Assembly (NCBI RefSeq): GCF_900108295.1
Contig: NZ_FNWK01000001.1
Coordinates: 372,001 to 436,000, forward strand
Origin: Sphingopyxis sp. YR583
Lineage (GTDB): Bacteria > Pseudomonadota > Alphaproteobacteria > Sphingomonadales > Sphingomonadaceae
Reading direction: 5' to 3'
DNA length: 64,000 nt
The notes under the pieces are model-generated. The model was not told the origin of the DNA and did not search any database. It saw only the letters and a list, made by a program, of their open reading frames with translations. A program made the translations under genes and the position numbers. Below are positions 23,395 to 32,970 of the stretch, one piece after another (the first letter of the stretch is position 1; every line of letters begins with the position of its first letter).

Positions 23395-23977
23395 GCGGGA
23401 TGCCCGCGCTGGTCAAAAGCGCCCGCGTCTCGAAAAGCGGCAGGCCGACGACGTTCGAATGGCTACCCGACAGGAAGCGCACGAAGGTTTCGGCGCGCCC
23501 CTGAATCGCATAGCCGCCCGCCTTGCCCATGCCTTCGCCCGATGCGACATAGCGGTCGATCTCGGTGGCGCCGAGCGCCTTGAACGCGACGATGGTGTCG
23601 ACGACGCGCACGCGGGCCTTTCCATCGGTTCCGACGACGCAAATTCCCGAATAGACATGGTGCCGGCGCCCCGACAACAGGGCAAGCATGCGGCGCAGAT
23701 CGGCCTCGTCGGCCGGTTTTTCGAGGATGCGGCGGCCAACCGCCACCGTCGTGTCGCCCGCGAGTATGACCTCGTCCGGCGCGCGCTCGACGGCGAGCGC
23801 CTTGCCTTTGGCGAGCCGGGCCACATAGTCGCGCGGCAATTCGGCCTTTAACGGTGTTTCATCGATTTCGGGCGCAGCGATGCGCGTCGGCTCAAGGCCG
23901 ATCCGCGCCAGCAATTCGCGCCGGCGCGGTGAAGTCGAAGCAAGCACCAGCGCGGGAATGGTCGCCGCGCCGCTCAC
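23387..23977 (-). CDS. maf: Maf-like nucleoside triphosphate pyrophosphatase
   Basis: 196 residues. The N-terminal [10 protein letters not shown] and the acidic motif [18 protein letters not shown] are Maf signatures, with [16 protein letters not shown] and [15 protein letters not shown] following. Maf proteins hydrolyse non-canonical or specific NTPs (dTTP/UTP or methylated nucleotides depending on subgroup); the subgroup is not assigned here. The GTG start overlaps the infA stop (GTGA), a coupling that sets the start. Confidence 0.92.
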   Translation of the reverse strand: MSGAATIPALVLASTSPRRRELLARIGLEPTRIAAPEIDETPLKAELPRDYVARLAKGKALAVERAPDEVILAGDTTVAVGRRILEKPADEADLRRMLALLSGRRHHVYSGICVVGTDGKARVRVVDTIVAFKALGATEIDRYVASGEGMGKAGGYAIQGRAETFVRFLSGSHSNVVGLPLFETRALLTSAGIPLG

Positions 23978-24192
23978 TTGAAGCGATAGGTGATCCGACC
24001 CTTGGTCAGGTCATAGGGGGTGAGTTCGACGAGCACTTCGTCACCGACCAGCACGCGGATGCGATTCTTGCGCATCTTCCCGGCCGTATGGCCCAGAATT
24101 TCGTGGTCGTTTTCCAGTTTCACGCGAAACATCGCGTTCGGCAGCAGTTCGACCACTTGGCCGCGCATTTCCAGAAGTTCTTCTTTCGCCAT
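23974..24192 (-). CDS. infA: Translation initiation factor IF-1
   Basis: 72 residues, the standard length. [39 protein letters not shown] and [12 protein letters not shown] are textbook IF-1. It occupies the A site of the 30S subunit during initiation. A GAGGACTG ribosome site precedes the ATG, and the 16 codons upstream in frame are not part of the family. First gene of its operon. Confidence 0.97.
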   Translation of the reverse strand: MAKEELLEMRGQVVELLPNAMFRVKLENDHEILGHTAGKMRKNRIRVLVGDEVLVELTPYDLTKGRITYRFK

Positions 24193-24275
24193 CAGTCCTC
24201 TATGGGTCGAAAATTCAAGGATGCGCGCCCATAGCCGCAATTCCTTCCAATTGAAAGCAATCTGTCACAGGGCTT

Positions 24276-25142
24276 TTACGACACGATGCGCAGCCGGCGG
24301 GCGATCCGCCAGCCGATCGTTTTCGCCCAGGCATAGCTTGGCCAGCGCGGGGGCATCCCGGGGTCGAGCCCCATGCGGCGCAGCGTCGCATTGGCCGCGT
24401 GCGCCTCGGACTCGCGATAGCTCCACTCGCTGCGCCATGTAATCGACAGCGAGATCGAGGGAGCGTCGCCGTTGGCGACGAAATGCGGCGCCATCACGGG
24501 CATCAACACCGCATCGCCCGGCCCCAGCGGAACCTGTTGCGCATCGCCATGATAGTCGTCCTGCCAGGGCAGGTTGCGATGGCCGCCAGTGTGATAGCGT
24601 TCATGCTCGCGGCGGTGGGCAAAGCGTTCGTCACCCGCGGGCCAGACATTCATCACCTTCCGTCCGCGCAGTTGCAGCAGGATATTATGCTCGGGATCGA
24701 AGTGGAACGGTGTGATCGACCCGGGCGACGAGATGAAGATGAACCCCTGCGGCGTCAGCATCGCGCCGGTCTGCTGCTCGACCACCGATGCCAGTTCACC
24801 GAGCAGATCCATGAGCAGGGTTCGATATTCGGGCACATTCTCGATATTCTTGAGCACCGCCCAGCTGCCGTTGCTGTCGATCGTGCGGATGGTTTCGCCG
24901 ATCGACAGCCCGTTCGACGGCACATCTTCGGGGCGGATGCCGATCGGCACATTGCCGGGATTATATTCGACCTCGCTCGCAGGCAGATTTTCGCCGAGCC
25001 GCGCGAGCGCTTCGAGCGACAGCAAGGGGTGATCGGGCAGATGATGGCGCAAAAGCCCCGCCTGCAGCGGATAGAGAGCAGCGACCCGCTCGAGCGTTTC
25101 GGCGGGGAACACCGGATGTGTAATCGGCTGATGCGCGGTCAT
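24276..25142 (-). CDS. JmjC/cupin-like Fe(II)/2-oxoglutarate oxygenase-type protein
   Basis: 288 residues. The cupin fold is recognisable by ITPFHFDPEHNILLQLRGRK, with the HxD pair H147/D149, the turn VPLGPGDAVLMP, and the distal histidine H220 in VMAPHFVANGD, giving a complete 2-His-1-carboxylate iron site. Such proteins hydroxylate proteins or small molecules using 2-oxoglutarate. Translation is coupled to the upstream acyltransferase-like gene by an ATGA overlap, so they likely act on the same product. The pair is the last part of the minus-strand XrtA run. The substrate is unknown. Confidence 0.8.
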   Translation of the reverse strand: MTAHQPITHPVFPAETLERVAALYPLQAGLLRHHLPDHPLLSLEALARLGENLPASEVEYNPGNVPIGIRPEDVPSNGLSIGETIRTIDSNGSWAVLKNIENVPEYRTLLMDLLGELASVVEQQTGAMLTPQGFIFISSPGSITPFHFDPEHNILLQLRGRKVMNVWPAGDERFAHRREHERYHTGGHRNLPWQDDYHGDAQQVPLGPGDAVLMPVMAPHFVANGDAPSISLSITWRSEWSYRESEAHAANATLRRMGLDPGMPPRWPSYAWAKTIGWRIARRLRIVS

Positions 25143-26323
25143 GTCGGGCTTTCTACTTCATTTTCGGGCGTCGCGGCACCCTTCCAGCGGCGCCAGAGCC
25201 GTTCGGTCCTTGTCAGCATGGTAAAGCGGAGGCGATCGGATGCGCCCGACAGGGGCGCATTGACCCACACGAGCGAACGGCGTTCGCGCCAGACGCTGTC
25301 GATCATCGGATGGCCGGGCGCCGCGCAGCTGTCGACCCATTCGATCTTCGGATCGTCGAGCAGATCGAGATTCGCCTGTTGCAGCAGCACGCCGGGAGAG
25401 AAGCGGGCATAATCCTCGTCGAACGCCGTCTTGAACGAAAAGCCGCCGGGCGGGCAAAGGAAGTTGACGAGCATCGCGAGCGGCCGGCCGTCGAGATCGA
25501 GCGCGCGCATGTCGAGCCTGCCCGCATCGCCTGCCGCAAGGAGGATCGCGTGGAACCACGCCTGCGTGTCGTTCTGGCTCGCGAGCGCCGATTTGGCGCG
25601 CCCCTTCCATCCGCGCGCCTCGAGCTCGAGGAAGGCGTCGATCCACGGATCGATCGCCTCGCCGGGCTGCCAGCGGCGAAATTGCACTGCGCCCTGCTCG
25701 GCCAGACGGTTCGCCTGCCGCCGCAATTCCTTCCGCTTCTTCGCGCGCACGGCGCCATCCCAATATTGCTCCGGCGACAACTCGCTTTCCAGCAGCGCGC
25801 GCTCCTCGCGGTGCACCACCTCGGCCTCGCCGCCGCGCGTCCGTGCGACATCGACCAGTGCGCGGTGGAGCGGGCCGTTCTCGGTCAGCCGCGGCAGGTG
25901 CACCAGCGTGCGCGCCCAGGGCACCGCGTCGCACCAGCCGAGCAGGATCGACCAGAACAATTTTTCAAAACCCGCGCGCACGAGCGGCAGCCCGAGAAAA
26001 TGATTGGGGTGCGCCCAGCCGGTGACGTGGCGCAGCGGCAGCCGGCCATAGCGCGTTGCGGGGGCCACAGGCATGATGCCGATCACCGGACCCTCGCCAC
26101 CGTCGCGAACGAGCACCAGCCGTGCGTAGCGTTCGGGATCGAGCAGATGCAACGCCGATTGCAGGCACCAGCGCTCGGCGAAGGGATTGGGTTCGCTCGC
26201 TTCGTCGGCGAGCCCGTCCCATGCCGCCGCAAGTTCGGGCGAAAGCGCCAGCGGATCGACCACGCGCACCGTGAACGGCGCGGCGTCGGTGGCTTTTGCG
26301 GGAAAGGCGGGATGAACCGTCAT
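25139..26323 (-). CDS. GNAT/FemAB-fold acyltransferase-like protein (CelD/BcsL type)
   Basis: 394 residues from MTVHPAFP; a TTG seven codons upstream is possible. The order is an N-terminal lobe with NPFAERWCLQSAL, then a C-terminal double-GNAT region with KRKELRRQANRLAEQG, FLELEARGWKGRAKSAL and FSFKTAFDEDYARFSPGVLLQ. These are hallmarks of the cellulose-biosynthesis CelD/FemAB-like acetyltransferase family. No signal peptide or membrane helix is present. Its stop overlaps the JmjC gene start, and it lies 78 bases after the XrtA-associated amidotransferase. Acceptor and acyl donor are unknown; acylation of a sugar or lipid intermediate is a reasonable inference. Confidence 0.78.
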   Translation of the reverse strand: MTVHPAFPAKATDAAPFTVRVVDPLALSPELAAAWDGLADEASEPNPFAERWCLQSALHLLDPERYARLVLVRDGGEGPVIGIMPVAPATRYGRLPLRHVTGWAHPNHFLGLPLVRAGFEKLFWSILLGWCDAVPWARTLVHLPRLTENGPLHRALVDVARTRGGEAEVVHREERALLESELSPEQYWDGAVRAKKRKELRRQANRLAEQGAVQFRRWQPGEAIDPWIDAFLELEARGWKGRAKSALASQNDTQAWFHAILLAAGDAGRLDMRALDLDGRPLAMLVNFLCPPGGFSFKTAFDEDYARFSPGVLLQQANLDLLDDPKIEWVDSCAAPGHPMIDSVWRERRSLVWVNAPLSGASDRLRFTMLTRTERLWRRWKGAATPENEVESPT

Positions 26324-26401
26324 CGCGGCGAGCCTAGCATCCAAGCGTTAAGATGGCGTGGCGATTCGGCGGATATCTTCCGCGTACCGGCCCCGAAAAT
26401 C

Positions 26402-28297
26402 CTATATTCCGAACAGCTTCGCCAGCGACTTTTCGAGCATGAAGAATTGCCAGATCAGGCGGCCATGGTCGCGCCGCCCCGACTGGTGCGCCGCCACGAT
26501 GCGTTCGATCTCAGCCATGTCGAACCAGCCCGAACGCGCCAGCGTCGACGAGGTCGCCAGCGCCTTCGCCTGCTGGGTGAGCGGGCCACGGAACCACGCC
26601 GACACGGGCGTCACGAACCCCATCTTCGGGCGATAGAGAATGTCATGCGGCAGATAGCGTTCCATCGCCTGCTTCAGGATCGCCTTCCCCGTGCCGCCCT
26701 TGACGCGCATCGACGCGGGCAGGCTCGCGGCGAATTCGATCAGGCGATAGTCGAGCAACGGCTCGCGCGCCTCGAGGCTGACCGCCATGCTCATCCGGTC
26801 GGTCTTGGTCAGGATATCGCCAGGCAGCCAGATCATCAGATCGGCATATTGCGCGCGGTCGAGCGCTTCGCGCGCAGGCGCCTCGTTCATCGCCTTCCAG
26901 TATCGCGCTTCGGCGACATGATCGCCGAGCGCATGGACGGCAGTGTCGTTGAACAGTTTCGCGCGCTGCGCCGGCCCCGTCACCCCGACGGCTTCGGCAT
27001 AGCCCTCCGCCCCGCTTTTCGACAGGCTCGCCAGCGTCGCGCGCGCGCGTAGCGGACGCGGTGCCCAGTCCATCTGCGGCCAGACATGCGACAGCGGTCC
27101 GAGCACGCCGCGGCGCAGGAAACCCGGGATCAGGCCGCGCAGCCTTTCTTCCTGATGCTGAAAGACAAGGCGGCGATAACCGGCGAATGCCTCATCCGCG
27201 CCATCGCCCGACAGGGCAACCGTCACCTCTTCGCGCGCGAGTTCGCACACCCGATAGGTGGGCAGCGCGCTGGCATCGGCGAAGGGTTCGTCGAACATGT
27301 CGGCAATTTTGTCGACCAGCTCGAAATCGCCCGACGAAACCGTGCGCGTGCGATGATCGGTCGCGAACCGCTCGGCGATCTGCTGCGCGTAGGCGGTCTC
27401 GTCGAGCGCCGCCTGATCGAAGCCGATCGTGCAGGTCTTGACCGCTTTCGCGCTCGCCTCGGCCATCAGCGCGACCACCGCGCTGCTGTCGACCCCGCCC
27501 GAAAGGAAGGCGCCGAGCGGCACGTCGGACACCATACGGTCGGTCACCGCCGCGCGCATCAGGTGGACGAGATGCTCGGCCGCCTCGCCTTCCGAAGCCC
27601 GCACGCGCTTCGAAAAATCGGGCGCCCACCAACGCGTCGGCGCCGGGACAGGCTTGCCGCGCTCGAGCATCAGATAGTGGCCGGCGGGCAATTTCTCGAC
27701 GCCCGCGACGATGCAATTGTCGTCGGGGACGTAGCCGAAGGCGAGGAAATCCTCGATCGCCGTCAGATTCGCTTCCTGCCGCAGCAGCGGGTTGCGCAGC
27801 AACCCCTTAAGCTCCGATGCAAATGCCACCGACCCGTCCGACAGGCGGATAAAGTGGAGCGGCTTTACCCCCAGCCGGTCGCGCGCGAGGAACAGGCAGC
27901 CGCGCTGGTGGTCGTGGATCGCAAAGGCGAACATGCCGTTGAGCCGCGACAGGCAGTCGGGGCCCCACTGGCGCCACGCCGCGATGATGACTTCGGTATC
28001 GCCGCTCGTGCGAAACCGGTGACCGCGATCCTCGAGTTCGGCGCGAAGCTCGCGAAAATTATAGATTTCGCCGTTGTAGGTGAGCGTGACGATCTCATCA
28101 TCGCTCGCCATCGGCTGCGGGCTGCCTGCGATATCGATGATCGAGAGGCGAAGATGGCCGAGCCCGACGCCGGGTGCGGTCCATTCGCCCGAACCGTCGG
28201 GGCCGCGATGCTGCATCGGCTGGAGCATCGCGCGGAGGCGCGCCGGGTCGACCGGCTTCGCCGTCTCCAGATGATAGATGCCCGCAATCCCACACAT
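26402..28297 (-). CDS. XrtA-associated asparagine synthase-like amidotransferase
   Basis: 631 residues, as expected for TIGR03108-type proteins. The N-terminal class II glutaminase starts with the catalytic cysteine MCGIAGIY and contains QHRGPDGSG and YNGEIYNF. The C-terminal synthetase domain has the pyrophosphate loop FLSGGVDSSAV and ALSGDGADEAFAGY. It transfers ammonia from glutamine to an ATP-activated carboxylate; in exosortase A loci the acceptor is thought to be a polysaccharide-linked uronate or an amino acid, but it is not established. It lies 11 bases downstream of xrtA. Confidence 0.92.
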   Translation of the reverse strand: MCGIAGIYHLETAKPVDPARLRAMLQPMQHRGPDGSGEWTAPGVGLGHLRLSIIDIAGSPQPMASDDEIVTLTYNGEIYNFRELRAELEDRGHRFRTSGDTEVIIAAWRQWGPDCLSRLNGMFAFAIHDHQRGCLFLARDRLGVKPLHFIRLSDGSVAFASELKGLLRNPLLRQEANLTAIEDFLAFGYVPDDNCIVAGVEKLPAGHYLMLERGKPVPAPTRWWAPDFSKRVRASEGEAAEHLVHLMRAAVTDRMVSDVPLGAFLSGGVDSSAVVALMAEASAKAVKTCTIGFDQAALDETAYAQQIAERFATDHRTRTVSSGDFELVDKIADMFDEPFADASALPTYRVCELAREEVTVALSGDGADEAFAGYRRLVFQHQEERLRGLIPGFLRRGVLGPLSHVWPQMDWAPRPLRARATLASLSKSGAEGYAEAVGVTGPAQRAKLFNDTAVHALGDHVAEARYWKAMNEAPAREALDRAQYADLMIWLPGDILTKTDRMSMAVSLEAREPLLDYRLIEFAASLPASMRVKGGTGKAILKQAMERYLPHDILYRPKMGFVTPVSAWFRGPLTQQAKALATSSTLARSGWFDMAEIERIVAAHQSGRRDHGRLIWQFFMLEKSLAKLFGI

Positions 28298-28308
28298 ATA
28301 ATGGAGGC

Positions 28309-29787
28309 CTAGCGGGTTTTGAGCGCGCGGTCAGCTATCGCTTTGACTCCGCCCGACGCGGAAACAAAATCGACTATCGCATTGCGGCCGCCCTGCCGCT
28401 CCTCGCTCGATATGATCAAGGACAGCGCGCGCGGATCGCCCCCGAACAACCGCGCCTTGAGCCCGGCCAGCTTTGCCGCGCGCGCGCTGCCCGTCACTTC
28501 GCCATCGACGACATACCAGGTCGCAGCATCGCGCAGCACCGGCCCCGGATGCAGCAACTGCTCGGTCTTTGCTCCCTCGACAGCCGGCAGCGCGGCGCTC
28601 CACGCCCATTTGCTGTCGGGATCGATCGCACCTTGCCCGAATGCGACGACCTCCCGCCCTTCGGCCTGACGTTCGTAACCGCCGATCGCGACGACCACCG
28701 CCTGCCCCTTGTCGTTGACAAAGCGCCGCAGCAGCCTTTGGTCGGCGCCATCGAAGCGCGGCGTCCACGCCTGTCCCCCGGCGCGCGCTTCGGTCCATCC
28801 CGGCGGCACGGCAAGGACCATTGCCGCGGGCAATGGCGCGCTGCGGCCGCCCATCAGATGGCCCCAGCCAACGAAAAGCAGGGGAACCGCAAGCGCGGCC
28901 GGCAGCACGGCTTTGGCCGGCCCGGCAAAGCGCGGCGCGCCGCCGAGCCGGCTCACATCGACCGCAGCGTCGTTCGCCGGCCGGTCGAACCAGCGGCTTG
29001 CGACGAGCATGACGATCAGGGTCACCGCACCGAAGAAGAACCAGCCATAGAAGATATGGTCGATCCCGCCTGCCGCCTCGATCCCCCAGATCTCCGCCGC
29101 GACCATCGTGCCATATGCGCGCAGCGCGTTGGCGAGGATCGTCGTCGCAAGCGCCGCCGACACAAAAACGATCCGCCGCACCCAGCTACGGAAGCAGAGA
29201 TGCGCCGCGAATATGGCATAAGCGAGCATCGCGATCAGGAAATTGACCCCCGAGCAGGCTTCGGCGACCTCGAAGAAACCGGCGGGCGTGGTGATGAAGA
29301 CCCCCTCCATCTCCGCCGGGATGCCCGAAAGATGGAGCAGGATCATGCTGATATGCGCGGTGAGCGTCTGGAGGAGCGGCACCAGCTCCTCGCCGAACGG
29401 CACGAGGAGCAGCGCGTAGCCCAATGGGAAAAGCAATGCGCGAACCAGTTTTTCGCCGAGCGTCACCGCGACCGCGCCCTGCAGCATCAGGATCAGGCCA
29501 AGTTGGCGGAACAGGCCGACCCCCGCCGCCTCGCCGACCAGCCACACAAGTCCGGCGCCCGCCATCCAGATCAGCGCGGGCCACCAAAAGGCCGGCGTCA
29601 GCGGCCGCAACAGCGCGGCCCGCTGTGACACCAGCCAGGCGATCATCGGTATGATCAGCAGGCAATGGGTAAAGGTCGAGCTGTTCCACCATATGCCCGC
29701 GACATCGGCGGCTTCGCGCCAGAAGATGGCGAGGATCGCGGCTGACAAAAGCGCCAGCGCACCCAGATGGCGCTGCCACAGCGTCAT
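28309..29787 (-). CDS. xrtA: Exosortase A fused to an EpsI domain
   Basis: 492 residues. The first ~275 are an eight-helix membrane transpeptidase with the invariant catalytic triad: C178 in FEVAEACSGVNF, R223 in ANALRAYG and H244 in GIDHIFYGW. The last ~190 residues form the periplasmic EpsI domain (GWTEARAGGQAW and later SALPAVEGAK). Exosortase A cleaves the C-terminal PEP-CTERM signal of exported proteins and is proposed to attach them to a polysaccharide or lipid. Translation is coupled to the upstream glycosyltransferase (ATGA). No PEP-CTERM substrate is encoded in the window. Confidence 0.95.
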   Translation of the reverse strand: MTLWQRHLGALALLSAAILAIFWREAADVAGIWWNSSTFTHCLLIIPMIAWLVSQRAALLRPLTPAFWWPALIWMAGAGLVWLVGEAAGVGLFRQLGLILMLQGAVAVTLGEKLVRALLFPLGYALLLVPFGEELVPLLQTLTAHISMILLHLSGIPAEMEGVFITTPAGFFEVAEACSGVNFLIAMLAYAIFAAHLCFRSWVRRIVFVSAALATTILANALRAYGTMVAAEIWGIEAAGGIDHIFYGWFFFGAVTLIVMLVASRWFDRPANDAAVDVSRLGGAPRFAGPAKAVLPAALAVPLLFVGWGHLMGGRSAPLPAAMVLAVPPGWTEARAGGQAWTPRFDGADQRLLRRFVNDKGQAVVVAIGGYERQAEGREVVAFGQGAIDPDSKWAWSAALPAVEGAKTEQLLHPGPVLRDAATWYVVDGEVTGSARAAKLAGLKARLFGGDPRALSLIISSEERQGGRNAIVDFVSASGGVKAIADRALKTR

Positions 29788-30989
29788 AACGGCAATCCCA
29801 GCAGATCGCCCAGCGGCGCAAGACGCGCGTCCCAGCCATAGCGGGCGATCATCCGCGCGCGCGCGGCCTGCCCCATCGCGGCGGCGGCGGCCCGGTCGTC
29901 GAAGAGCGAGCCGACGGCATCGGCCATTGCGGCCGCATCATCGGCGACAAGCAGATGCTCGCCCGGCGCCGCGTCGATTCCCGTCGCGGCAGCGGCGCTT
30001 GCCACCACCGGCCGCGCCATCGCCATCGCCTCGAGCAGCTTGTTCTGGATACCGCGAGCAAGCAACAGCGGCGCGACCACCGCATCGGCAGCCGCCAGCC
30101 AGGGGCGCACGTCGGGCACCTCGCCGGTCACCGTAACGCCGGGCAGTTTTTCGAGGGCCCGCACCTCGTCGGTCGGCGCGCGGCCGACGATCGCAAAGCG
30201 TGCCTGACCGTGGCGCTGGCGGATCAGCGGCAACATGTCCGTCGCGAACCAGCGTACCGCGTCGATGTTGGGACGATAATCCATCTGGCCGGTAAAGACC
30301 GCCATCGGCCCCGCACCGGCGTCGACGGGCTCCAGCGCAATTCCCGGATCGAACCGATCGGTGTCGATGCCATTTTCCAGTGCTCGCACCTTGTCGGCGC
30401 CCAGACCGCTCCGGCCGCGAAACAGCGCCGCCTCGGCCTCGCTGACGAACAGGCTGGCATCGACCACGCGCGCCACATCGGCTTCATATGCGCCCAGCTT
30501 CGCGGCTTCGCGCCTGTGAACCCAGTTCAGCGGCTGGCGCCCGTCCTGCTCGGCATAGGTCGCGAATTTGGCGGAATCGACGTCGACGAAATCCATCAGC
30601 ACCGGGCCATCGAAACCGGCCGGGATATATTGCGCCATCTGGCCTGAGAAGGCGACGATATGGGTGATGCCGCCCTGCCCGACGAGTTTGTCGACGTGGC
30701 GCGCCAGCGCGCTGTTGCGGAACAAATGGTTCGACACCGGCTCGCCGCGCAGCACCGCCTGCGCCAGCGCGACGGGCCGCGAAACCTTGCGCACCTCGAT
30801 GACCAGGCTCTTGCAAAGCGGCGACATCTTCGCATGGGCGATCCCGGCGTCCGCTGCATTGTCGGCGAGCGCGGCGACATGCACCGGCGCCAGCTTTGCC
30901 AGCGCCTCGAACATGTGCCAGCTACGGATCCGGTCGCCGCGGTCGGGGGGCCATGGCGCGCGGTGGACGAGGAACAGGATTTCGGCCAT
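29784..30989 (-). CDS. XrtA-associated glycosyltransferase (TIGR03087-type)
   Basis: 401 residues, GT-B fold, family 4-like. The N-terminal domain begins ILFLVHRAPWPPDRGDRIRS, a signature of the PEP-CTERM/exosortase-linked sugar transferase. The C-terminal nucleotide-binding domain has AVFTGQMDYRPNIDAVRWF, VPDVRPWLAAADAVVAPLL, the acidic NKLLEAMAMARPVVAS and a terminal HLLVADD. It adds a sugar to the lipid-linked repeat on the cytoplasmic face. It follows the FemAB-like gene by 11 bases and is coupled to xrtA. Confidence 0.93.
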   Translation of the reverse strand: MAEILFLVHRAPWPPDRGDRIRSWHMFEALAKLAPVHVAALADNAADAGIAHAKMSPLCKSLVIEVRKVSRPVALAQAVLRGEPVSNHLFRNSALARHVDKLVGQGGITHIVAFSGQMAQYIPAGFDGPVLMDFVDVDSAKFATYAEQDGRQPLNWVHRREAAKLGAYEADVARVVDASLFVSEAEAALFRGRSGLGADKVRALENGIDTDRFDPGIALEPVDAGAGPMAVFTGQMDYRPNIDAVRWFATDMLPLIRQRHGQARFAIVGRAPTDEVRALEKLPGVTVTGEVPDVRPWLAAADAVVAPLLLARGIQNKLLEAMAMARPVVASAAAATGIDAAPGEHLLVADDAAAMADAVGSLFDDRAAAAAMGQAARARMIARYGWDARLAPLGDLLGLPL

Positions 30990-31000
30990 TCAGCGGCGTC

Positions 31001-32068
31001 TTACCCGAGGCCGCGGGCGATCAGCGGGCCGATCCGGTTCGCCGCCCACAGCGGCAGTTTCTTCCACAGGTCGACTTGTAGCCGGTATTTGGCGCTGTTC
31101 GGATTGGTGTCGCGCGCAGCCTCCCCCGGCGCGAGCCATCGGGCGTAAACCAGCGACTGCGGCTCGAAGCCCCAATTTTTTTTATAGGCGAAGGGGCCGG
31201 TGCCGAGCTTCGAACGACCGAAATCGAAGCGCGTGCAACCCCTCTTTCGGGCGTGGCGCATGAGGGCGAAATACATGAGTTCGTTGGCGCGGAGACGGCG
31301 CGCTTCGCCGGTGCCACCGCCCCAATAGGGCATCACCGTGCCGCGCCAATAAAGGCTCAGGACGCTCGCGACCGGACGCCCGTCCTCGCGCACGGTCAAA
31401 ATGTCCGCGGCGTCGCCAAAAGCATCGAGAACGGCATCGAAAAGCGCTTTCGGAAAGACCGGCGTTCCAAGATTGCGAACGCTTGTTGCATAGATGCGAT
31501 AATGATCGCGGCGTTCGGCCGCGTCGCGCCCCGTCGTCACCGTGAGCGCGCTCTCCAGAACCTTGCGGACCTCGGCCCGCTGCTTGCGCGGGATGGCAAG
31601 GAGTTCGGCATCGTCGTCGGGGGCAAGGTCGCGCGCGAAGCCAGCGTAGACGCCCTCCTCGCGGCTCCAGCCCTCGCCATCGACCGGCGGTCCGCCACGC
31701 AGTTCGACCGACGGAACGCCGAGAGACTTTGCCATGTCGGCAGCGCCCTGCGCGAGCGTCGCTGCGATCGCGGGATTGTCGGCGAGGATGCCGCCGTCGA
31801 CGGCAAAGCCGCTGCCCACCAGCGCCTGACCGAACAGGGGCGAGCGGATATGATGGAGCGGAAGGATGCCGGTCAGCGCGCCGGTCGCGTCGCGTGCGGT
31901 GACGAGGTGGCAACGATGACCGGTAGCCTTGGTGATCGCCTCGCACCACGCGCGGCTATGGAAGGGCGTCGCATCGGGATGCGCGGCGACATAGGCGTCC
32001 CATTCGCCCGCGTCGGACAGTGGCGCGCCGGAAAAATCCTGCTTCACGGCAAGCATCGGCGCGTTCAC
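31001..32068 (-). CDS. XrtA-associated FemAB-like peptidyl/aminoacyl transferase
   Basis: 355 residues. The start is taken as a GTG (MNAPMLAVKQDF) that overlaps the deacetylase stop (GTGA); ATG at 32056 is the alternative. The double-GNAT FemAB fold shows HSRAWCEAITKATGHR, RKQRAEVRKVLE, WRGTVMPYWGGGT and FDFGRSKLGTGPFAYKKNWGFEP. This matches the family TIGR03019 found with exosortase A. Related Fem enzymes use aminoacyl-tRNA to extend peptides; the substrate in this system is not established. It lies inside the core polysaccharide operon. Confidence 0.9.
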   Translation of the reverse strand: MNAPMLAVKQDFSGAPLSDAGEWDAYVAAHPDATPFHSRAWCEAITKATGHRCHLVTARDATGALTGILPLHHIRSPLFGQALVGSGFAVDGGILADNPAIAATLAQGAADMAKSLGVPSVELRGGPPVDGEGWSREEGVYAGFARDLAPDDDAELLAIPRKQRAEVRKVLESALTVTTGRDAAERRDHYRIYATSVRNLGTPVFPKALFDAVLDAFGDAADILTVREDGRPVASVLSLYWRGTVMPYWGGGTGEARRLRANELMYFALMRHARKRGCTRFDFGRSKLGTGPFAYKKNWGFEPQSLVYARWLAPGEAARDTNPNSAKYRLQVDLWKKLPLWAANRIGPLIARGLG

Positions 32069-32925
32069 GCCGCGGCGCGCCACGGCAACGCGCGCTGCTG
32101 CTGCGCGGGCAGCAAGGCGTCGGCGCGCGTCCATTCGAAATCGGCGAGCAGCCTCTTCAGCTTGCCGGCCATCGCCGACAGACCGCTGTAATGGCGGATC
32201 TTCGACCGGAGAGGCGCTTCGGCGACGCGCGGCTGACCGGGGTCGATTTCCCATGGATGGAAATAGAGGATCGCCGGATGCCCCTCTTCGTTCATCCGCG
32301 CGATCGCCCAGCGCGTGAAGCCATAAGGCAGCATCCGCATGAAGCCGCCACCGCCCGCCGCAAGCGTGCGCCCGGCAAAGCGCGCGGTCGTGACCGGCCA
32401 TTCGACGAGGTCGCTGTCGGCCAGCGGGCGCCACGCGTGGCGTGGGCTTTGCGGCCAGCCATAATGATCGTGGACGACGGGTGCGACGCTCGACGAATAG
32501 GCATAGCCCTGTTCGGCGAGCACGGCATGCGCCCACGGCGTGCGCGTATCGACCGAGAAGCTCGGCGCGCGATAGCCGCGGATCGCCACGCCGCCCAAGT
32601 CTTCGAGGATCGTCCGCGTCTTCTTGAGGTCCGTCGCAAATTCATCGGCGGTCAGGTTGAAGACGCGTTTGTGGTCGTAGCCATGGCTTGCGAGTTCGTG
32701 CCCGGCATCGGTGATACGCTTGATCAGCGTGGGATAGCGTTCGGCGACCCAGCCCAGGGTGAAGAAGGTTCCCTTGGCGCCCGCGTCGGCGAAAATCTGT
32801 AGCACCGCGTCGCAATTCGCCTCGACCCGGCATTCAAGCGTCGGCCAGTCGGCACGGTCGATCGTGCGCTCAAAGGCACCGACCTGGAACCAGTCCTCGA
32901 CATCGACCGACAGGCCGTTCTGCAT
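32065..32925 (-). CDS. XrtA-associated polysaccharide deacetylase
   Basis: 286 residues, NodB homology. MQNGLSVDVEDWF provides the catalytic and metal aspartates near D8, HELASHGYDHKRV the two metal histidines H81 and H85, and IRGYRAPSFSVDT the next conserved motif. FHPWEIDPGQPR closes the domain and is typical of TIGR03006. No signal peptide is present, so N-deacetylation would occur in the cytoplasm on a nucleotide- or lipid-linked sugar. Its stop overlaps the FemAB-like start; 45 bases separate it from the ATPase gene upstream. Confidence 0.94.
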   Translation of the reverse strand: MQNGLSVDVEDWFQVGAFERTIDRADWPTLECRVEANCDAVLQIFADAGAKGTFFTLGWVAERYPTLIKRITDAGHELASHGYDHKRVFNLTADEFATDLKKTRTILEDLGGVAIRGYRAPSFSVDTRTPWAHAVLAEQGYAYSSSVAPVVHDHYGWPQSPRHAWRPLADSDLVEWPVTTARFAGRTLAAGGGGFMRMLPYGFTRWAIARMNEEGHPAILYFHPWEIDPGQPRVAEAPLRSKIRHYSGLSAMAGKLKRLLADFEWTRADALLPAQQQRALPWRAAA

Positions 32926-32970
32926 TTTTCCTCACCTTCATCAGCGGGATAGCCGATTTCGGCCGGCTTG

